From: an uncultured Candidatus Saccharibacteria bacterium
GTDB taxonomy: Bacteria; Patescibacteriota; Saccharimonadia; Saccharimonadales; Saccharimonadaceae
Assembly (NCBI GenBank): GCA_938036825.1
Contig: CALHWD010000018.1
Span: forward strand, 1 to 64,000
Direction of reading: 5' to 3'
Length of the DNA: 64,000 nt
Within the stretch, counting starts at the first letter, position 1. Each line of letters opens with the position of its first letter. Both the position numbers and the translations under genes were made by a program. Below the pieces are notes generated by a model. It searched no databases. It worked only from the letters and a program-made list of their open reading frames with translations, and was not told the origin of the DNA. Positions 17,472-25,901 of the stretch are shown piece after piece.

Positions 17472-18449
17472 ATGGGCATTTTAGGATCAGGCGTACGCGA
17501 TGGCTTGCAGCTCAAGCCGGTGCGCTATGACTGGGCGTACCGCCTATACAACCAAGCGGTGGCCAACACGTGGTTCCCGAATGAGGTGCAGCTGAGCCAG
17601 GATTTGGCGGATTTTGAGAAATTGAGCGAGGACGAAAAGCACGCCCTGAAGACGGTGATTAGTTACCTTAATCCTAACGAGCTGCTGATCAATAAATCGC
17701 TGGCTTTTGGTATTTACCCTTGCGTGAATGCCGCTGAGTGCCACCTGTATCTTTCGAAGCAGATGTGGGAAGAGGCCAACCACTTTATGACGTTCGAATA
17801 TATTATCGAGACCTTCCCGTTTGACCGTGAGGAAATTTATGCGGCCGGCTGGGGCAAAAAATCCCTGGCCGATAAAGCTGCCTTCCAGACAAAGTACGTC
17901 ACGCGCATGATGGAGGAGCGCCCAGATGTAACGACGCTGGAGGGTAAGAAGGACTTTGTGCGTAACCTGGTGGCGTATAACATCGTGCTGGAAGGGATTT
18001 GGTTCTATAGCGGCTTTATGGTGGGGATGAGCTTCCGCCGCCGTAATCTGCTGCGCAACGTCGGCACGCTGCTCGACTGGGTGACGAAGGATGAGAACCT
18101 GCACCTGGAGTTTGGCATTAACCTGCTGCTGACGATTCTGCACGAAAACCCGGACTTGCAGACCGAGGAGTTTGCTGAGGAAATCCGCAGCTTGATTCTC
18201 GGAGCCGTTGAGCTCGAGAAGGCGTATAACAAAGACATGCTGCCGCGCGGCATTCTGGGACTGAACGCCGACTACGTCAACCAATACGTGATGTATATGA
18301 CCGACCGGCGACTGGAAGAGCTGGGCTTTGAACCGGAATACAACGTCACCAACCCAGCCAAGTGGATGGCCGCCGCCAACGACACGCTGGAGCTGGTGAA
18401 CTTCTTCGAGAGCACCAATACGAGTTATGAGGTGAATACGACGAAGTAG
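17472..18449 (+). CDS. nrdB: Class I ribonucleotide reductase, beta (radical) subunit, class Ic-like
   Basis: 325 aa, AAGGAGGT 6 nt before ATG. Di-metal ligands by motif spacing: E70 (NELL), E101 and H104 (EEANH), E174 (VLEGIW), E208 and H211 (DENLH). The first ligand is Glu rather than the E. coli Asp84, exactly 31 residues before E101. The position of the E. coli radical Tyr122 is F108 (HFMTF). Glu plus Phe is the signature of Chlamydia-type class Ic proteins, which use a Mn/Fe cofactor instead of a tyrosyl radical. No nrdI is in the window, consistent with class Ic. Acts with NrdA in the cytoplasm. Confidence 0.93.
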   Translation: MGILGSGVRDGLQLKPVRYDWAYRLYNQAVANTWFPNEVQLSQDLADFEKLSEDEKHALKTVISYLNPNELLINKSLAFGIYPCVNAAECHLYLSKQMWEEANHFMTFEYIIETFPFDREEIYAAGWGKKSLADKAAFQTKYVTRMMEERPDVTTLEGKKDFVRNLVAYNIVLEGIWFYSGFMVGMSFRRRNLLRNVGTLLDWVTKDENLHLEFGINLLLTILHENPDLQTEEFAEEIRSLILGAVELEKAYNKDMLPRGILGLNADYVNQYVMYMTDRRLEELGFEPEYNVTNPAKWMAAANDTLELVNFFESTNTSYEVNTTK

Positions 18450-18672
18450 TAGATATTGGCAAAACAGAAAGACCTTACCAGTCTACCGGTCTTACGGGAG
18501 CTCTCACTCCATCACCAGACCGAAAATGTTCCGGCCAGATTAATACTACAGCAATCTTCCGCTTGCTAAGTAGCTGGCCTCCAGATATTTTCTTGTCTGG
18601 CAATGGAGCGAGAGCGGCCCGCTGATGTAGCAAACAATATTTGCAAATTAGATACGAAAGGAATATGAGCTT

Positions 18673-19068
18673 ATGAATACCCTCACGCAAACCATCCTCG
18701 ACACCGTGCCGGTTGGCGCGCTAGCTACCGTTAATCGCGATCGCATGCCGCTGGTGACACCGCTGCACTTTGTCCGGATGGGAGACGTAATTGCCTGGCT
18801 GTCTGATCGTGAGGCGCGCCACTCGCACAACGCCTTTCGTACTGGGCGGGCAGAGTTTGTGGTGTGGAATGACGCAAAGCAGGCTGTCTATCTCCACACT
18901 ACGGTGCGCGAAGCCCGCGAGAATGAGATCGCGGCTATTACCGAGGCATATACGGCTAAGCTGGGGAGCTTCCGCCCGCAGTGTGCCCAACCGCAGTGGT
19001 ATGTCGCACCAATTGGCCAGCTGGATGATAATTCCACAACAGAAAATTGGGTGCATTACCTTGCGTAA
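18673..19068 (+). CDS. Pyridoxamine 5'-phosphate oxidase-like FMN split-barrel protein
   Basis: 131 aa. N-terminal half reads as an FMN-binding split barrel (VGALATVNRDRMPLVTPLHF, then DVIAWLSDREARHSHN), followed by the C-terminal strand and helix. Length fits the small PNPOx-like families that bind FMN, F420 or heme; no specific substrate can be named. AAAGG lies upstream at a long spacing. It sits between nrdB and the CEGCQ protein, so a redox link to ribonucleotide reduction is possible but unproven. Could be HugZ- or general-stress-type. Confidence 0.75.
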   Translation: MNTLTQTILDTVPVGALATVNRDRMPLVTPLHFVRMGDVIAWLSDREARHSHNAFRTGRAEFVVWNDAKQAVYLHTTVREARENEIAAITEAYTAKLGSFRPQCAQPQWYVAPIGQLDDNSTTENWVHYLA

Positions 19069-19069
19069 A

Positions 19070-19085
19070 ACGCTATATATAGCGT
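19070..19085 (+). promoter_or_regulatory. NrdR-box-like 16-bp perfect palindrome
   Basis: ACGCTATATATAGCGT is a perfect palindrome and matches the NrdR consensus acactatatatagtgt at 14 of 16 positions, the two changes being symmetric. It lies 42 nt before the 79-aa CEGCQ gene. A second inverted element (tatag-aca-ctata) follows at 19088-19100. Confidence 0.55.
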
Positions 19086-19126
19086 AGTATAGACACTATA
19101 ACCACAACGGGTCGGGAGTAATTATT

Positions 19127-19366
19127 ATGACACAAACCACAGCAACAATAGCACCAATCACAGATACAACAACGACAACTACCACGCAGGCACAGACTAC
19201 CAAGCCCCAGCTGACGGACGATATGACGCTGGAGGAAAAGCTTGACGCTATCGAGCAGGCACTGCTGGCTGCTCAGCAGGTTGCCGTCGACCAAGCAGCG
19301 GCGAGTGGCACTCCTGTTATTATGCCAGATCCAGCGGAGTTAACCATGTGCGAGGGCTGCCAATAG
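19127..19366 (+). CDS. Small protein ending in CEGCQ; candidate detached NrdA redox tail
   Basis: 79 aa with GGGAG before the ATG. Residues 1-30 are Thr-rich and probably disordered. Residues about 30-57 are a predicted amphipathic helix (MTLEEKLDAIEQALLAAQQ). The last ten residues are PAELTMCEGCQ-like, ending in C-x-x-C one residue from the terminus. That ending resembles the swinging C-terminal cysteine tail of class I NrdA proteins, which the nrdA in this locus lacks. A palindrome close to the NrdR consensus lies upstream. The idea that it acts in trans on NrdA is inference; alternatives are a small metal-binding or thioredoxin-target protein. Confidence 0.7.
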   Translation: MTQTTATIAPITDTTTTTTTQAQTTKPQLTDDMTLEEKLDAIEQALLAAQQVAVDQAAASGTPVIMPDPAELTMCEGCQ

Positions 19367-19393
19367 GTGGCGCGTATCAATAACCGGCAAAAG

Positions 19394-19416
19394 ACCAGCG
19401 ATCGGGCTGGTTTTTT
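19394..19416 (+). terminator. Terminator after the CEGCQ gene
   Basis: Stem accagc/gctggt followed by six T. Same stem sequence as the terminator at 49706. Confidence 0.9.
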
Positions 19417-19443
19417 GCTAGTATACTGCTTATGGATACATGC

Positions 19444-19449
19444 TACAAT
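19444..19449 (+). promoter_or_regulatory. -10 box of pyrG
   Basis: tgcTACAAT, 21 nt before the ATG. The leader contains GAGGGAGA, so this is a leadered transcript. Confidence 0.5.
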
Positions 19450-19470
19450 AGAACGCGAGAGGGAGATTGT

Positions 19471-21087
19471 ATGACACAGACACACCAACCAATGTATATT
19501 TTTGTCACCGGTGGGGTACTCTCTGGGGTGGGTAAGGGCATCACAGCGGCCAGTATTGGCGCGGTGCTGCAGGCCAAGGGCTTAACCGTCTCGGTGCAAA
19601 AGTGCGACCCGTACCTCAACGTCGATGCTGGGCTACTCAACCCCAAGGAGCATGGCGAGTGCTTCGTTACTAAAGATGGGGCGGAGACCGATCTTGACCT
19701 TGGCCACTATGAGCGCTTCTTAGACCTCGAGCTGACCCAGCGCAATGCTACGCTGGCGGGGCGGCTGCTGCGTGACTTGATTGCCGATGAGCGGGCCGGG
19801 ACGTTTGGCGGCCAGACGGTGCAGCTGGTGCCGCACCTCACCCAAGCGATCAAGCGAGCCATCCACCAAGCAGCGGCGGGTCAGGTGCATATTGTGGAGA
19901 TTGGTGGCACGGTGGGAGATTATGAGGGGCTAAGCTTTGTCGAGGCAATCCGCGAGTTCTCATTAGAGGTGGGGCGCGAGCACTGTCTCTTCGTCCATGT
20001 GGTGTATGTGCCGTTTCTTGCGACGAGCCAGGAATACAAGACGAAGCCAGCCCAGAATGCCATGGCCGACCTGCGTGGCTTTGGTATTATGCCCGATGTG
20101 GTGGCGGTTCGCACCGAGGGCAGTATTGCGCCGCCGCGTGGCGTGGCGGATAAGATTGCCATTGCCAGTGGAGTGCGGCCAGAGGGGATCATTATGATGC
20201 CAAATGTCGATACGGTCTACAAGGTACCCCTGATGGTAGCGCGCGAATTAGGCCCGGTGCTGGCGAGCTTTACTGGCAATATGACGGTACCAGATATGAC
20301 GCGTTGGCAGCAGCTCGTCCGGCATGACAGCCAGACCTACCGCCAGCGGCTGACGATTGGCCTCGTGGCGAAATATGTTGATAATGCCGATACCTATCTT
20401 TCCATCACCGAGGCGCTCAAAGCAGCCGCCTGGGCGCACCGCAGCGAGGTGACGATCCAATGGATCAATGCCGAGACAGTGACCGACGCAGCGCTCAGCG
20501 CTGTGGATGCTGTGGTGGTGCCTGGTGGCTTTGGCAAGCGCGGGGTGGAGGGGAAGATTGCGGCGGCGAGTTACTGCTTGCAGCACAATATACCGTATCT
20601 TGGTATATGCCTGGGGATGCAGGTGGCGGTGATTGCTGCTGCCCGTCGCGGTGGTCTGGCCCAGGCTGGCAGTGCGGAGTGTGGCACCGCGCCAGATAAT
20701 GCCGTCATCTACCTTATGCCTGATCAGCAGGGCAAGCAATCGACCGGTGGGACGATGCGCCTAGGCAACTACCCAGCGGTGCTGCGGGCTGGCTCGCGTA
20801 CCGCTAAGGTATATGGGACAACAGAAGTTGTGGAGCGTCACCGCCACCGCTATGAGGTGAATCAAGCGCATCTTGCTGCTATTAACGCGGGCGGGATTGT
20901 GGTGTCGGGTACGTCACCCGATGGCAGGCTGGTCGAGTTCGTCGAGGCACCGACCTGCGACTACTTTGTTGCGACTCAGGCTCACCCAGAGTTTACCTCG
21001 CGGCCATTCCGGGCTCATCCGCTTTTTGCTGGTTTAGTGCAGGCGGCGCTCAAGCGGCAGAAGCGGATGCAGAAGGGTAAGGCCTAA
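19471..21087 (+). CDS. pyrG: CTP synthase
   Basis: 538 aa from the ATG preceded by GAGGGAGA. Converts UTP to CTP with glutamine or ammonia. N-terminal amidoligase/synthetase domain (residues 1-265) has FVTGGVLSGVGKGITAAS, the ATP/UTP-binding loop, and the conserved KCDPYLNVDAGLLNP. C-terminal class I glutamine amidotransferase (about 285-530) has the nucleophile elbow GICLGMQ and the HPEFTSRP part of the triad. Length and motifs are those of a complete enzyme. Monocistronic between two terminators or promoters. Together with nrdAB it makes this part of the window a nucleotide-supply locus. Confidence 0.98.
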   Translation: MTQTHQPMYIFVTGGVLSGVGKGITAASIGAVLQAKGLTVSVQKCDPYLNVDAGLLNPKEHGECFVTKDGAETDLDLGHYERFLDLELTQRNATLAGRLLRDLIADERAGTFGGQTVQLVPHLTQAIKRAIHQAAAGQVHIVEIGGTVGDYEGLSFVEAIREFSLEVGREHCLFVHVVYVPFLATSQEYKTKPAQNAMADLRGFGIMPDVVAVRTEGSIAPPRGVADKIAIASGVRPEGIIMMPNVDTVYKVPLMVARELGPVLASFTGNMTVPDMTRWQQLVRHDSQTYRQRLTIGLVAKYVDNADTYLSITEALKAAAWAHRSEVTIQWINAETVTDAALSAVDAVVVPGGFGKRGVEGKIAAASYCLQHNIPYLGICLGMQVAVIAAARRGGLAQAGSAECGTAPDNAVIYLMPDQQGKQSTGGTMRLGNYPAVLRAGSRTAKVYGTTEVVERHRHRYEVNQAHLAAINAGGIVVSGTSPDGRLVEFVEAPTCDYFVATQAHPEFTSRPFRAHPLFAGLVQAALKRQKRMQKGKA

Positions 21088-21130
21088 ACCTTCTCGCTAC
21101 GCTTACGCTATTCTTGCGCCGTATCTGTTG

Positions 21131-21136
21131 TATACT
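21131..21136 (+). promoter_or_regulatory. -10 box 6 nt before argS
   Basis: TATACT, spacer ataatc, ATG. A second TATAAT overlaps at 21136-21141 but would be too close to the start. Confidence 0.5.
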
Positions 21137-21142
21137 ATAATC

Positions 21143-22807
21143 ATGGAACAGACGATTCGTGATGCACTATACACTCTTTATCAACAAACACCGCCGGTGG
21201 AGCTGACGCGGCCGGAGCCGACGTTTGGCGATTTTGCGACCAATGTCGCACTCAAGCTTGCTAAGCCACTGGGCAAGAAGCCGCGCGAGATTGCCGAGGA
21301 GGTGGCGGCGGTGCTACGCCAGACTGGCCAGTTTTCTGATGTGAGCGTGGCTGGCCCGGGTTTTATTAATCTCCGCCTAAGTGATGAAGCACTGTGGCAG
21401 GCGGCCAACACCGCACCGCAGCAGGTCTATGGCGGCATGCGCTACACGCTGGAATATAGCTGCCCCAACGCCTTTAAGGAGTTGCACACCGGCCACCTGT
21501 ACCAGACGGTGTATGGCGATATATTAGCGCGGATCATTGAGTCGGTTGGCGCGGCGGTAGACCGAGCCAGCTTTGGTGGTGATGTTGGCCTGCACGTTGC
21601 TAAGTGTTTGTGGGGGATGCGCCACACGCTAGGCGGTGAGCTGCCAGAGAAGTTACCAGAGGTAGAGAGCGATGTCTTTGCTCGGGCGCGGTGGATTAGC
21701 CAGGCCTATGTGATCGGTGCTAAAGCGTACGAAGAGAACGAGACGGCGAAGCAAGAGATTATTGAGTTTAACAAGTTAGTCTATAGCTACCACGAGCATG
21801 ATGAGCATAATACGCCGCTCGCTCAGATCTATTGGACGACGCGCCAGTGGAGTTTGGATTACTTCGATGCCTTCTATACGATGATTCAGGTTGATCATCT
21901 TGACTATATCCCCGAGAGTAGCACCGCACCGATTGGCCTCGCCGTGGTGCACGAGCAGCTGGAGCGAGGGAACTTGCAGCGTTCTGAGGGGGCAGTGGTC
22001 TTCGTCGGTGACCCTGCTAAGCACCTGCACACCCGCGTCTTTGTGACGTCCAACGGCCTGCCAACGTATGAGACAAAGGACATTGGCGTTATCTGGAAGG
22101 AGGTGGCAGACTACCACTTCGACCACCGGATTCTCATCACTGGCAACGACCAAAAGGAGTATATGCGCGTGGTGTATGCTGCGGCTGAGCTCTTCCGGCC
22201 TGAGCTAGCTGGGCGGATGACCCACCTGACCAATGGCACGGTGCGCTTTGGTGATGGTAGCAAGATGAGTTCGCGCCTGGGCAATGTGGCGCGAGCGGCT
22301 GACGTGCTTGCCATCGTTCAAGAGCGCGTCGCACGCCTCACCGCAGACCTAGTGGTGCAGCGTCAGGTGGCCCTGGGGGCGATCAAGTACGCCTTTGCGA
22401 AGTATCGCATGGGCAACGATATCGCCTTTGATATGGATGAGACGGTGAGCCTGCAGGGCAATTCTGGCCCCTACATTCAATACGCTCATGCTCGGGCGTG
22501 TAGCATCCTAGCCAAGGCGAGTGCCGAGCCTGCCGAGCCAACCGATTGCACTGATGACGAGCGCCTTCTCCTGCGCAAGCTGAGCGAATATCCAGAGGTC
22601 GTCGAGAAGGCCGCTCGCGAGTATCTTGTGCATGGCATCTGCCACTACCTCTATGAGCTTGCCCAAGAATTTAACCGCTTCTACGAGAAAAATCGTGTCG
22701 TTGGTAGCCCCCGCCAGGCCGAGCGCCTCGCCCTAGTGCAGCGCTACCGTGATACTCTGGCTGCTGGCCTTGCTCTGCTCGGTATCGAAGCGCCGGAGCG
22801 GTTGTAG
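21143..22807 (+). CDS. argS: Arginyl-tRNA synthetase
   Basis: 554 aa, class I synthetase charging tRNA-Arg. The N-terminal additional domain (residues 1-95, with TFGDFATNVALKLAK) contacts the tRNA D-loop. The HIGH-like motif is HTGH (in KELHTGHLYQT) and the KMSKS-like loop is KMSSR (DGSKMSSRLGN). The C-terminal helical anticodon-binding domain begins near residue 440 (YAHARACSI). Length is within the family range. The stop overlaps the GTG start of the next gene (TAGTG), so the two are cotranscribed. Confidence 0.97.
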   Translation: MEQTIRDALYTLYQQTPPVELTRPEPTFGDFATNVALKLAKPLGKKPREIAEEVAAVLRQTGQFSDVSVAGPGFINLRLSDEALWQAANTAPQQVYGGMRYTLEYSCPNAFKELHTGHLYQTVYGDILARIIESVGAAVDRASFGGDVGLHVAKCLWGMRHTLGGELPEKLPEVESDVFARARWISQAYVIGAKAYEENETAKQEIIEFNKLVYSYHEHDEHNTPLAQIYWTTRQWSLDYFDAFYTMIQVDHLDYIPESSTAPIGLAVVHEQLERGNLQRSEGAVVFVGDPAKHLHTRVFVTSNGLPTYETKDIGVIWKEVADYHFDHRILITGNDQKEYMRVVYAAAELFRPELAGRMTHLTNGTVRFGDGSKMSSRLGNVARAADVLAIVQERVARLTADLVVQRQVALGAIKYAFAKYRMGNDIAFDMDETVSLQGNSGPYIQYAHARACSILAKASAEPAEPTDCTDDERLLLRKLSEYPEVVEKAAREYLVHGICHYLYELAQEFNRFYEKNRVVGSPRQAERLALVQRYRDTLAAGLALLGIEAPERL

Positions 22808-24087
22808 TGGGTGAGCGTACGCCACATACCAATCCATCTATCTTAGATGAGTCGCTGATGGCAGGGCTCAAGACACCAAGACGTGGTATAGCGGAGAGCA
22901 ATCCCGAGATTGGCCGCCAGCGTTTGCCCGATTCTACTCAGCTCAAGATCATCGGCACAGCCTACGAGCAGTCGCCGCTGACATTTGATGACGCGATCGA
23001 AGCAGCTATTCTTGTGGGTCACTTGGTGCGGCAGACACTTGAATTCGAAGACATGGATGAAGCAACACCACTGTTGACTGCAGAACTCCTCGCGCAACGC
23101 GAGAAGGCTAATTGCTATGGCTACACCATTGTGGCATCGGAGTGCCTGGATCAAATAGGGGTGGAGCATTATGTTGGGTATGTTAACCAGCATGCAGTGG
23201 TTATGTTGTTTGACCGCACGAGTGGGAGCAAGCGCTCGTTTTTGCTCGATGTTGCAACCAAGGAGTTTTACCAAGAAACGACCAAGGCGGTTGGTGGTGA
23301 AGACCCGCTTGACCAATTATGGCGTGGTGAGCTGCGCGCGATTAATACCTTGCAGACTAGTGAATTATTACGAAAAGTCGATATAGATGATCCAGGTAAG
23401 CGCCAAAAATTCATAAATGAGCGGTTCTGGCTGAGTTTTGATAAAGACAGCCGCCATCGAGATGACGATGTGTATGACTATTTGCTACATAGCCAGCTGC
23501 AGCTTATTACTATGCCATCAGTGCCAGGTCGCGAAATGCTGCGCCTGTATCATAATGTGATTATTAATACACTGAGCAATAACCCCGATCCAGTTGCTGC
23601 GAGTGAGGATATTATTGATCAATTTGCTGGTATCTATCCAGATATTGATCCACGCAACAAGCTTAAGCATGCAAAGGCTCTGCGCACAAAACTTATCGAT
23701 CGGCATATGGGGGATAGCGCCCTGGCCTTAGCGGATGTGATCAAGGCAAGCTTGCTGCCCGACGATACTTCGGAGAGTCGGTTCTTTAAGGGTGATACAC
23801 TGCGCAGGATTGCAAAAGCTGAGAGTGACCCCAAGAAGATAGACGAAGCGATAAAAGAGTATGATAATAATAATGATGACGATGATGAGTTGTTTAAGTT
23901 ACCGCCTGATAATGACGAGTTCTTGGCGAGCGTAGGGCGGGTGGTGGCGCGTAAGCCAGTGTTGTCATATGGTTTTAGGAAGACGCGTCTGAAGAGGATC
24001 GCAGCTGCCAAGCAAGACAAAAAGAAGATTGAGAAGCGGTTAGCGAAGTCCTCGCGCCATAGAACACCACCAACACAAGAGCGCTAG
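22807..24087 (+). CDS. Hypothetical protein with transglutaminase-like cysteine-peptidase motif
   Basis: 426 aa, starting at a GTG that overlaps the argS stop. Residues 85-150 contain a Cys-His-Asp arrangement in the order and spacing of transglutaminase/papain-fold domains: C103 (KANCYGY) at a helix start, H129 (NQHAVV) and D148 (LLDVAT), each in a strand-like context. The rest is polar and helical. Residues about 350-385 include an Asn/Asp run, and the C-terminus is strongly basic. No membrane span or signal. Function unknown; pairing with argS may only reflect operon packing. Triad assignment is by eye. Confidence 0.65.
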   Translation: MGERTPHTNPSILDESLMAGLKTPRRGIAESNPEIGRQRLPDSTQLKIIGTAYEQSPLTFDDAIEAAILVGHLVRQTLEFEDMDEATPLLTAELLAQREKANCYGYTIVASECLDQIGVEHYVGYVNQHAVVMLFDRTSGSKRSFLLDVATKEFYQETTKAVGGEDPLDQLWRGELRAINTLQTSELLRKVDIDDPGKRQKFINERFWLSFDKDSRHRDDDVYDYLLHSQLQLITMPSVPGREMLRLYHNVIINTLSNNPDPVAASEDIIDQFAGIYPDIDPRNKLKHAKALRTKLIDRHMGDSALALADVIKASLLPDDTSESRFFKGDTLRRIAKAESDPKKIDEAIKEYDNNNDDDDELFKLPPDNDEFLASVGRVVARKPVLSYGFRKTRLKRIAAAKQDKKKIEKRLAKSSRHRTPPTQER

Positions 24088-24106
24088 CAATTAATGCAGA
24101 ATATGC

Positions 24107-24112
24107 TATAAT
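24107..24112 (+). promoter_or_regulatory. -10 box of mscL
   Basis: tgcTATAAT, 31 nt before the ATG. The leader has AAGGAG. Confidence 0.5.
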
Positions 24113-24143
24113 TTGAATAAACAATGGTTAATAAGGAGAACCT

Positions 24144-24593
24144 ATGGCAGAACGAAAAACAACCAAAACCAAAGCAGCTGCTGCAAAGAAGCCTACTGCA
24201 CGCCGCACCCCACGCAAGGCTGCCCAAGAGGCTGCAGCTGCTGCCCAAGCGATGGAACAGAAGATGAAGAATAGCCACCTCGGCGGTTTTGCCGACTTCA
24301 TCCGTGAGCAGGGCGTAGTTGGCTTGGCTGTTGGTTTGGCGATTGGTACTGCTGCTGGCGATACGGTTAAAAAATTAGTTCAGGGGTTCATTAGCCCAGT
24401 GGTGCAGTTCATCGTGGGGTCGCAGAAGGGGCTCGAGGCTGCTAGCACGCATATCGAGATTGCTGGCCGCAGTGCTGACTTCGCGTGGGGAGCTTTCGTG
24501 AGCTCGCTGATCACCTTGATTGCCACAGCATTCGTCATCTACCTGATCATCCACTTTCTCAAGCTCGACCGCTTGGACAAGAAAAAAGACTAA
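24144..24593 (+). CDS. mscL: Large-conductance mechanosensitive channel
   Basis: 149 aa with AAGGAG 7 nt before ATG. Residues 1-47 are a Lys/Ala/Arg-rich extension not found in typical 130-150-aa MscL. Residues about 48-85 match the MscL N-terminal helix and first transmembrane helix (GFADFIREQGVVGLAVGLAIG), a second span at about 113-135 follows, then a charged C-terminal helix (KLDRLDKKKD). Predicted to open under membrane tension and release solutes on osmotic downshock. Single gene with its own promoter and terminator. The basic extension could interact with nucleic acid or lipid heads, which is speculation. Confidence 0.92.
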   Translation: MAERKTTKTKAAAAKKPTARRTPRKAAQEAAAAAQAMEQKMKNSHLGGFADFIREQGVVGLAVGLAIGTAAGDTVKKLVQGFISPVVQFIVGSQKGLEAASTHIEIAGRSADFAWGAFVSSLITLIATAFVIYLIIHFLKLDRLDKKKD

Positions 24594-24907
24594 AGAGGCG
24601 AGAAGCCTTAGAGCGATCAACCACACCCACCCGGGTGTGGTTTTTCTATGGTGAATAATAAATTTGCGCACTATCCAAACACCTACTCAGCGTGAACATA
24701 TGATTGAATAATTCGGAAATAACAGGGGTAGGAGAGAGGAATTACCTCATAATTACGTCCTGGAATAAGGAGGTGGGAAGGCGGGTAAAGACACCTGAAT
24801 AAAAAAGTAGTACACTAACTTGCGTATTAGTAAAGGGGATGTGTAGTGAAAAAAATGAGCGGTATCGCTCTTTGTGTGGTATAATATGTTTTTACGGTTT
24901 GACCACG
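24594..24907 (+). other. Intergenic region after mscL
   Basis: Contains the mscL terminator and the TATAAT box (near 24882) for the downstream nucleotidyltransferase gene. No gene or repeat seen in the remainder. Confidence 0.6.
24619..24645 (+). terminator. Terminator after mscL
   Basis: Stem aaccacaccc/gggtgtggtt with a short ac-rich loop, then tttttt. Confidence 0.9.
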
Positions 24908-25876
24908 ATGATGCGAACGCCTAAAGATATACTGCCATCTTTCAATCACGACCCAGCGCTCCAACTACTCCAAACGGCACGCCGTCGCTTTGAGGCGGAG
25001 ACAGGCACTCATGAGATATATGAGTATGCTGTGTCTGCTGAGCAGATGCAGCGCGTGCCGCTCGAGGTACCGCTTGATGATATCCCTGAGTATATTGGTA
25101 TCAAGGGTGGTGCAGCACGCACTGTGTTGGCATTGCTGATTGAACATACTGCACCGCTCGCACCACCACGCGATATTGATCTTGTCGTGCTTGGTGATAG
25201 TGTGGATCGCCAAGGCTGTGATGCCGCAGTGGTTGAGCAAACAGCTCAGGCGCTTGCTGCGCACTGCTCGCCGCGTGATGCTCAGTATGGGTATGGGGCT
25301 GAGTATATTGGATCGATTGATGACTATATGGGTGCACATGATTTTACGATCAACCAAGTGTTGCTGACAAAAGAGCGCCACGAATGGCTTCTCTATACAA
25401 CAACCCAGGCAGTGATTGACATGGCTCAGCATATCATTCGGCCAACGTACTACGAGCATAATGCGCACCATCATCTTGGGAGTAAGCTTGCACTCAAGGC
25501 TGTGCGGTTACTTGCTGAGTTGCAGACCCAGGGTATTGCTGAGGCGCGGATCGAGGGACTTGATCTGCGCCATGATGTTTATGGCGATCCAACGGATGAT
25601 TACTTTATGCAGGCATTACAGCTTGATAAAGCACTTGAGCGAGGCTATCCGGTTGCTGAGCAGTATGTTGCGAACTTGCGGCGGTTTGGCCTTGCACCTG
25701 ATATGCCATATGATACGGTTGAATCGCTCTACCAGCAGCTCGTCGAGTGCGTTCAGTTTGAACCGTCTAAAGGGGCATGTGCGACGCTTGCATATGGCAT
25801 GACACAGCAAGACAGTGAGGAGATTGCACGATTGATGAAGCAAGTCCCTGATCGATATGCCCGTGATTATGTCTGA
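24908..25876 (+). CDS. Nucleotidyltransferase-fold protein related to CCA-adding enzymes/poly(A) polymerases
   Basis: 322 aa from the first of two ATGs; a longer frame to 24839 would cover the TATAAT promoter. The polymerase-beta-type head is visible: KGGAARTVL (GG-x-x-R loop), then PPRDIDLVVLGD where D-x-D would bind metal, then MGAHDFTINQVLL, matching the (R)DFTINALA motif of CCA-adding enzymes. The C-terminal part is helical but lacks an evident HD domain. It may be a reduced tRNA nucleotidyltransferase or a nucleotidyltransferase of other specificity. Encoded CCA on the tRNA-Ser here means CCA addition would serve repair. Confidence 0.7.
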   Translation: MMRTPKDILPSFNHDPALQLLQTARRRFEAETGTHEIYEYAVSAEQMQRVPLEVPLDDIPEYIGIKGGAARTVLALLIEHTAPLAPPRDIDLVVLGDSVDRQGCDAAVVEQTAQALAAHCSPRDAQYGYGAEYIGSIDDYMGAHDFTINQVLLTKERHEWLLYTTTQAVIDMAQHIIRPTYYEHNAHHHLGSKLALKAVRLLAELQTQGIAEARIEGLDLRHDVYGDPTDDYFMQALQLDKALERGYPVAEQYVANLRRFGLAPDMPYDTVESLYQQLVECVQFEPSKGACATLAYGMTQQDSEEIARLMKQVPDRYARDYV

Positions 25877-25889
25877 TCGCAAAACGTAG

Positions 25890-25895
25890 TATACT
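25890..25895 (+). promoter_or_regulatory. -10 box 6 nt before orn
   Basis: gtagTATACT, spacer agaagc, ATG. Confidence 0.55.
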
Positions 25896-25901
25896 AGAAG
25901 C

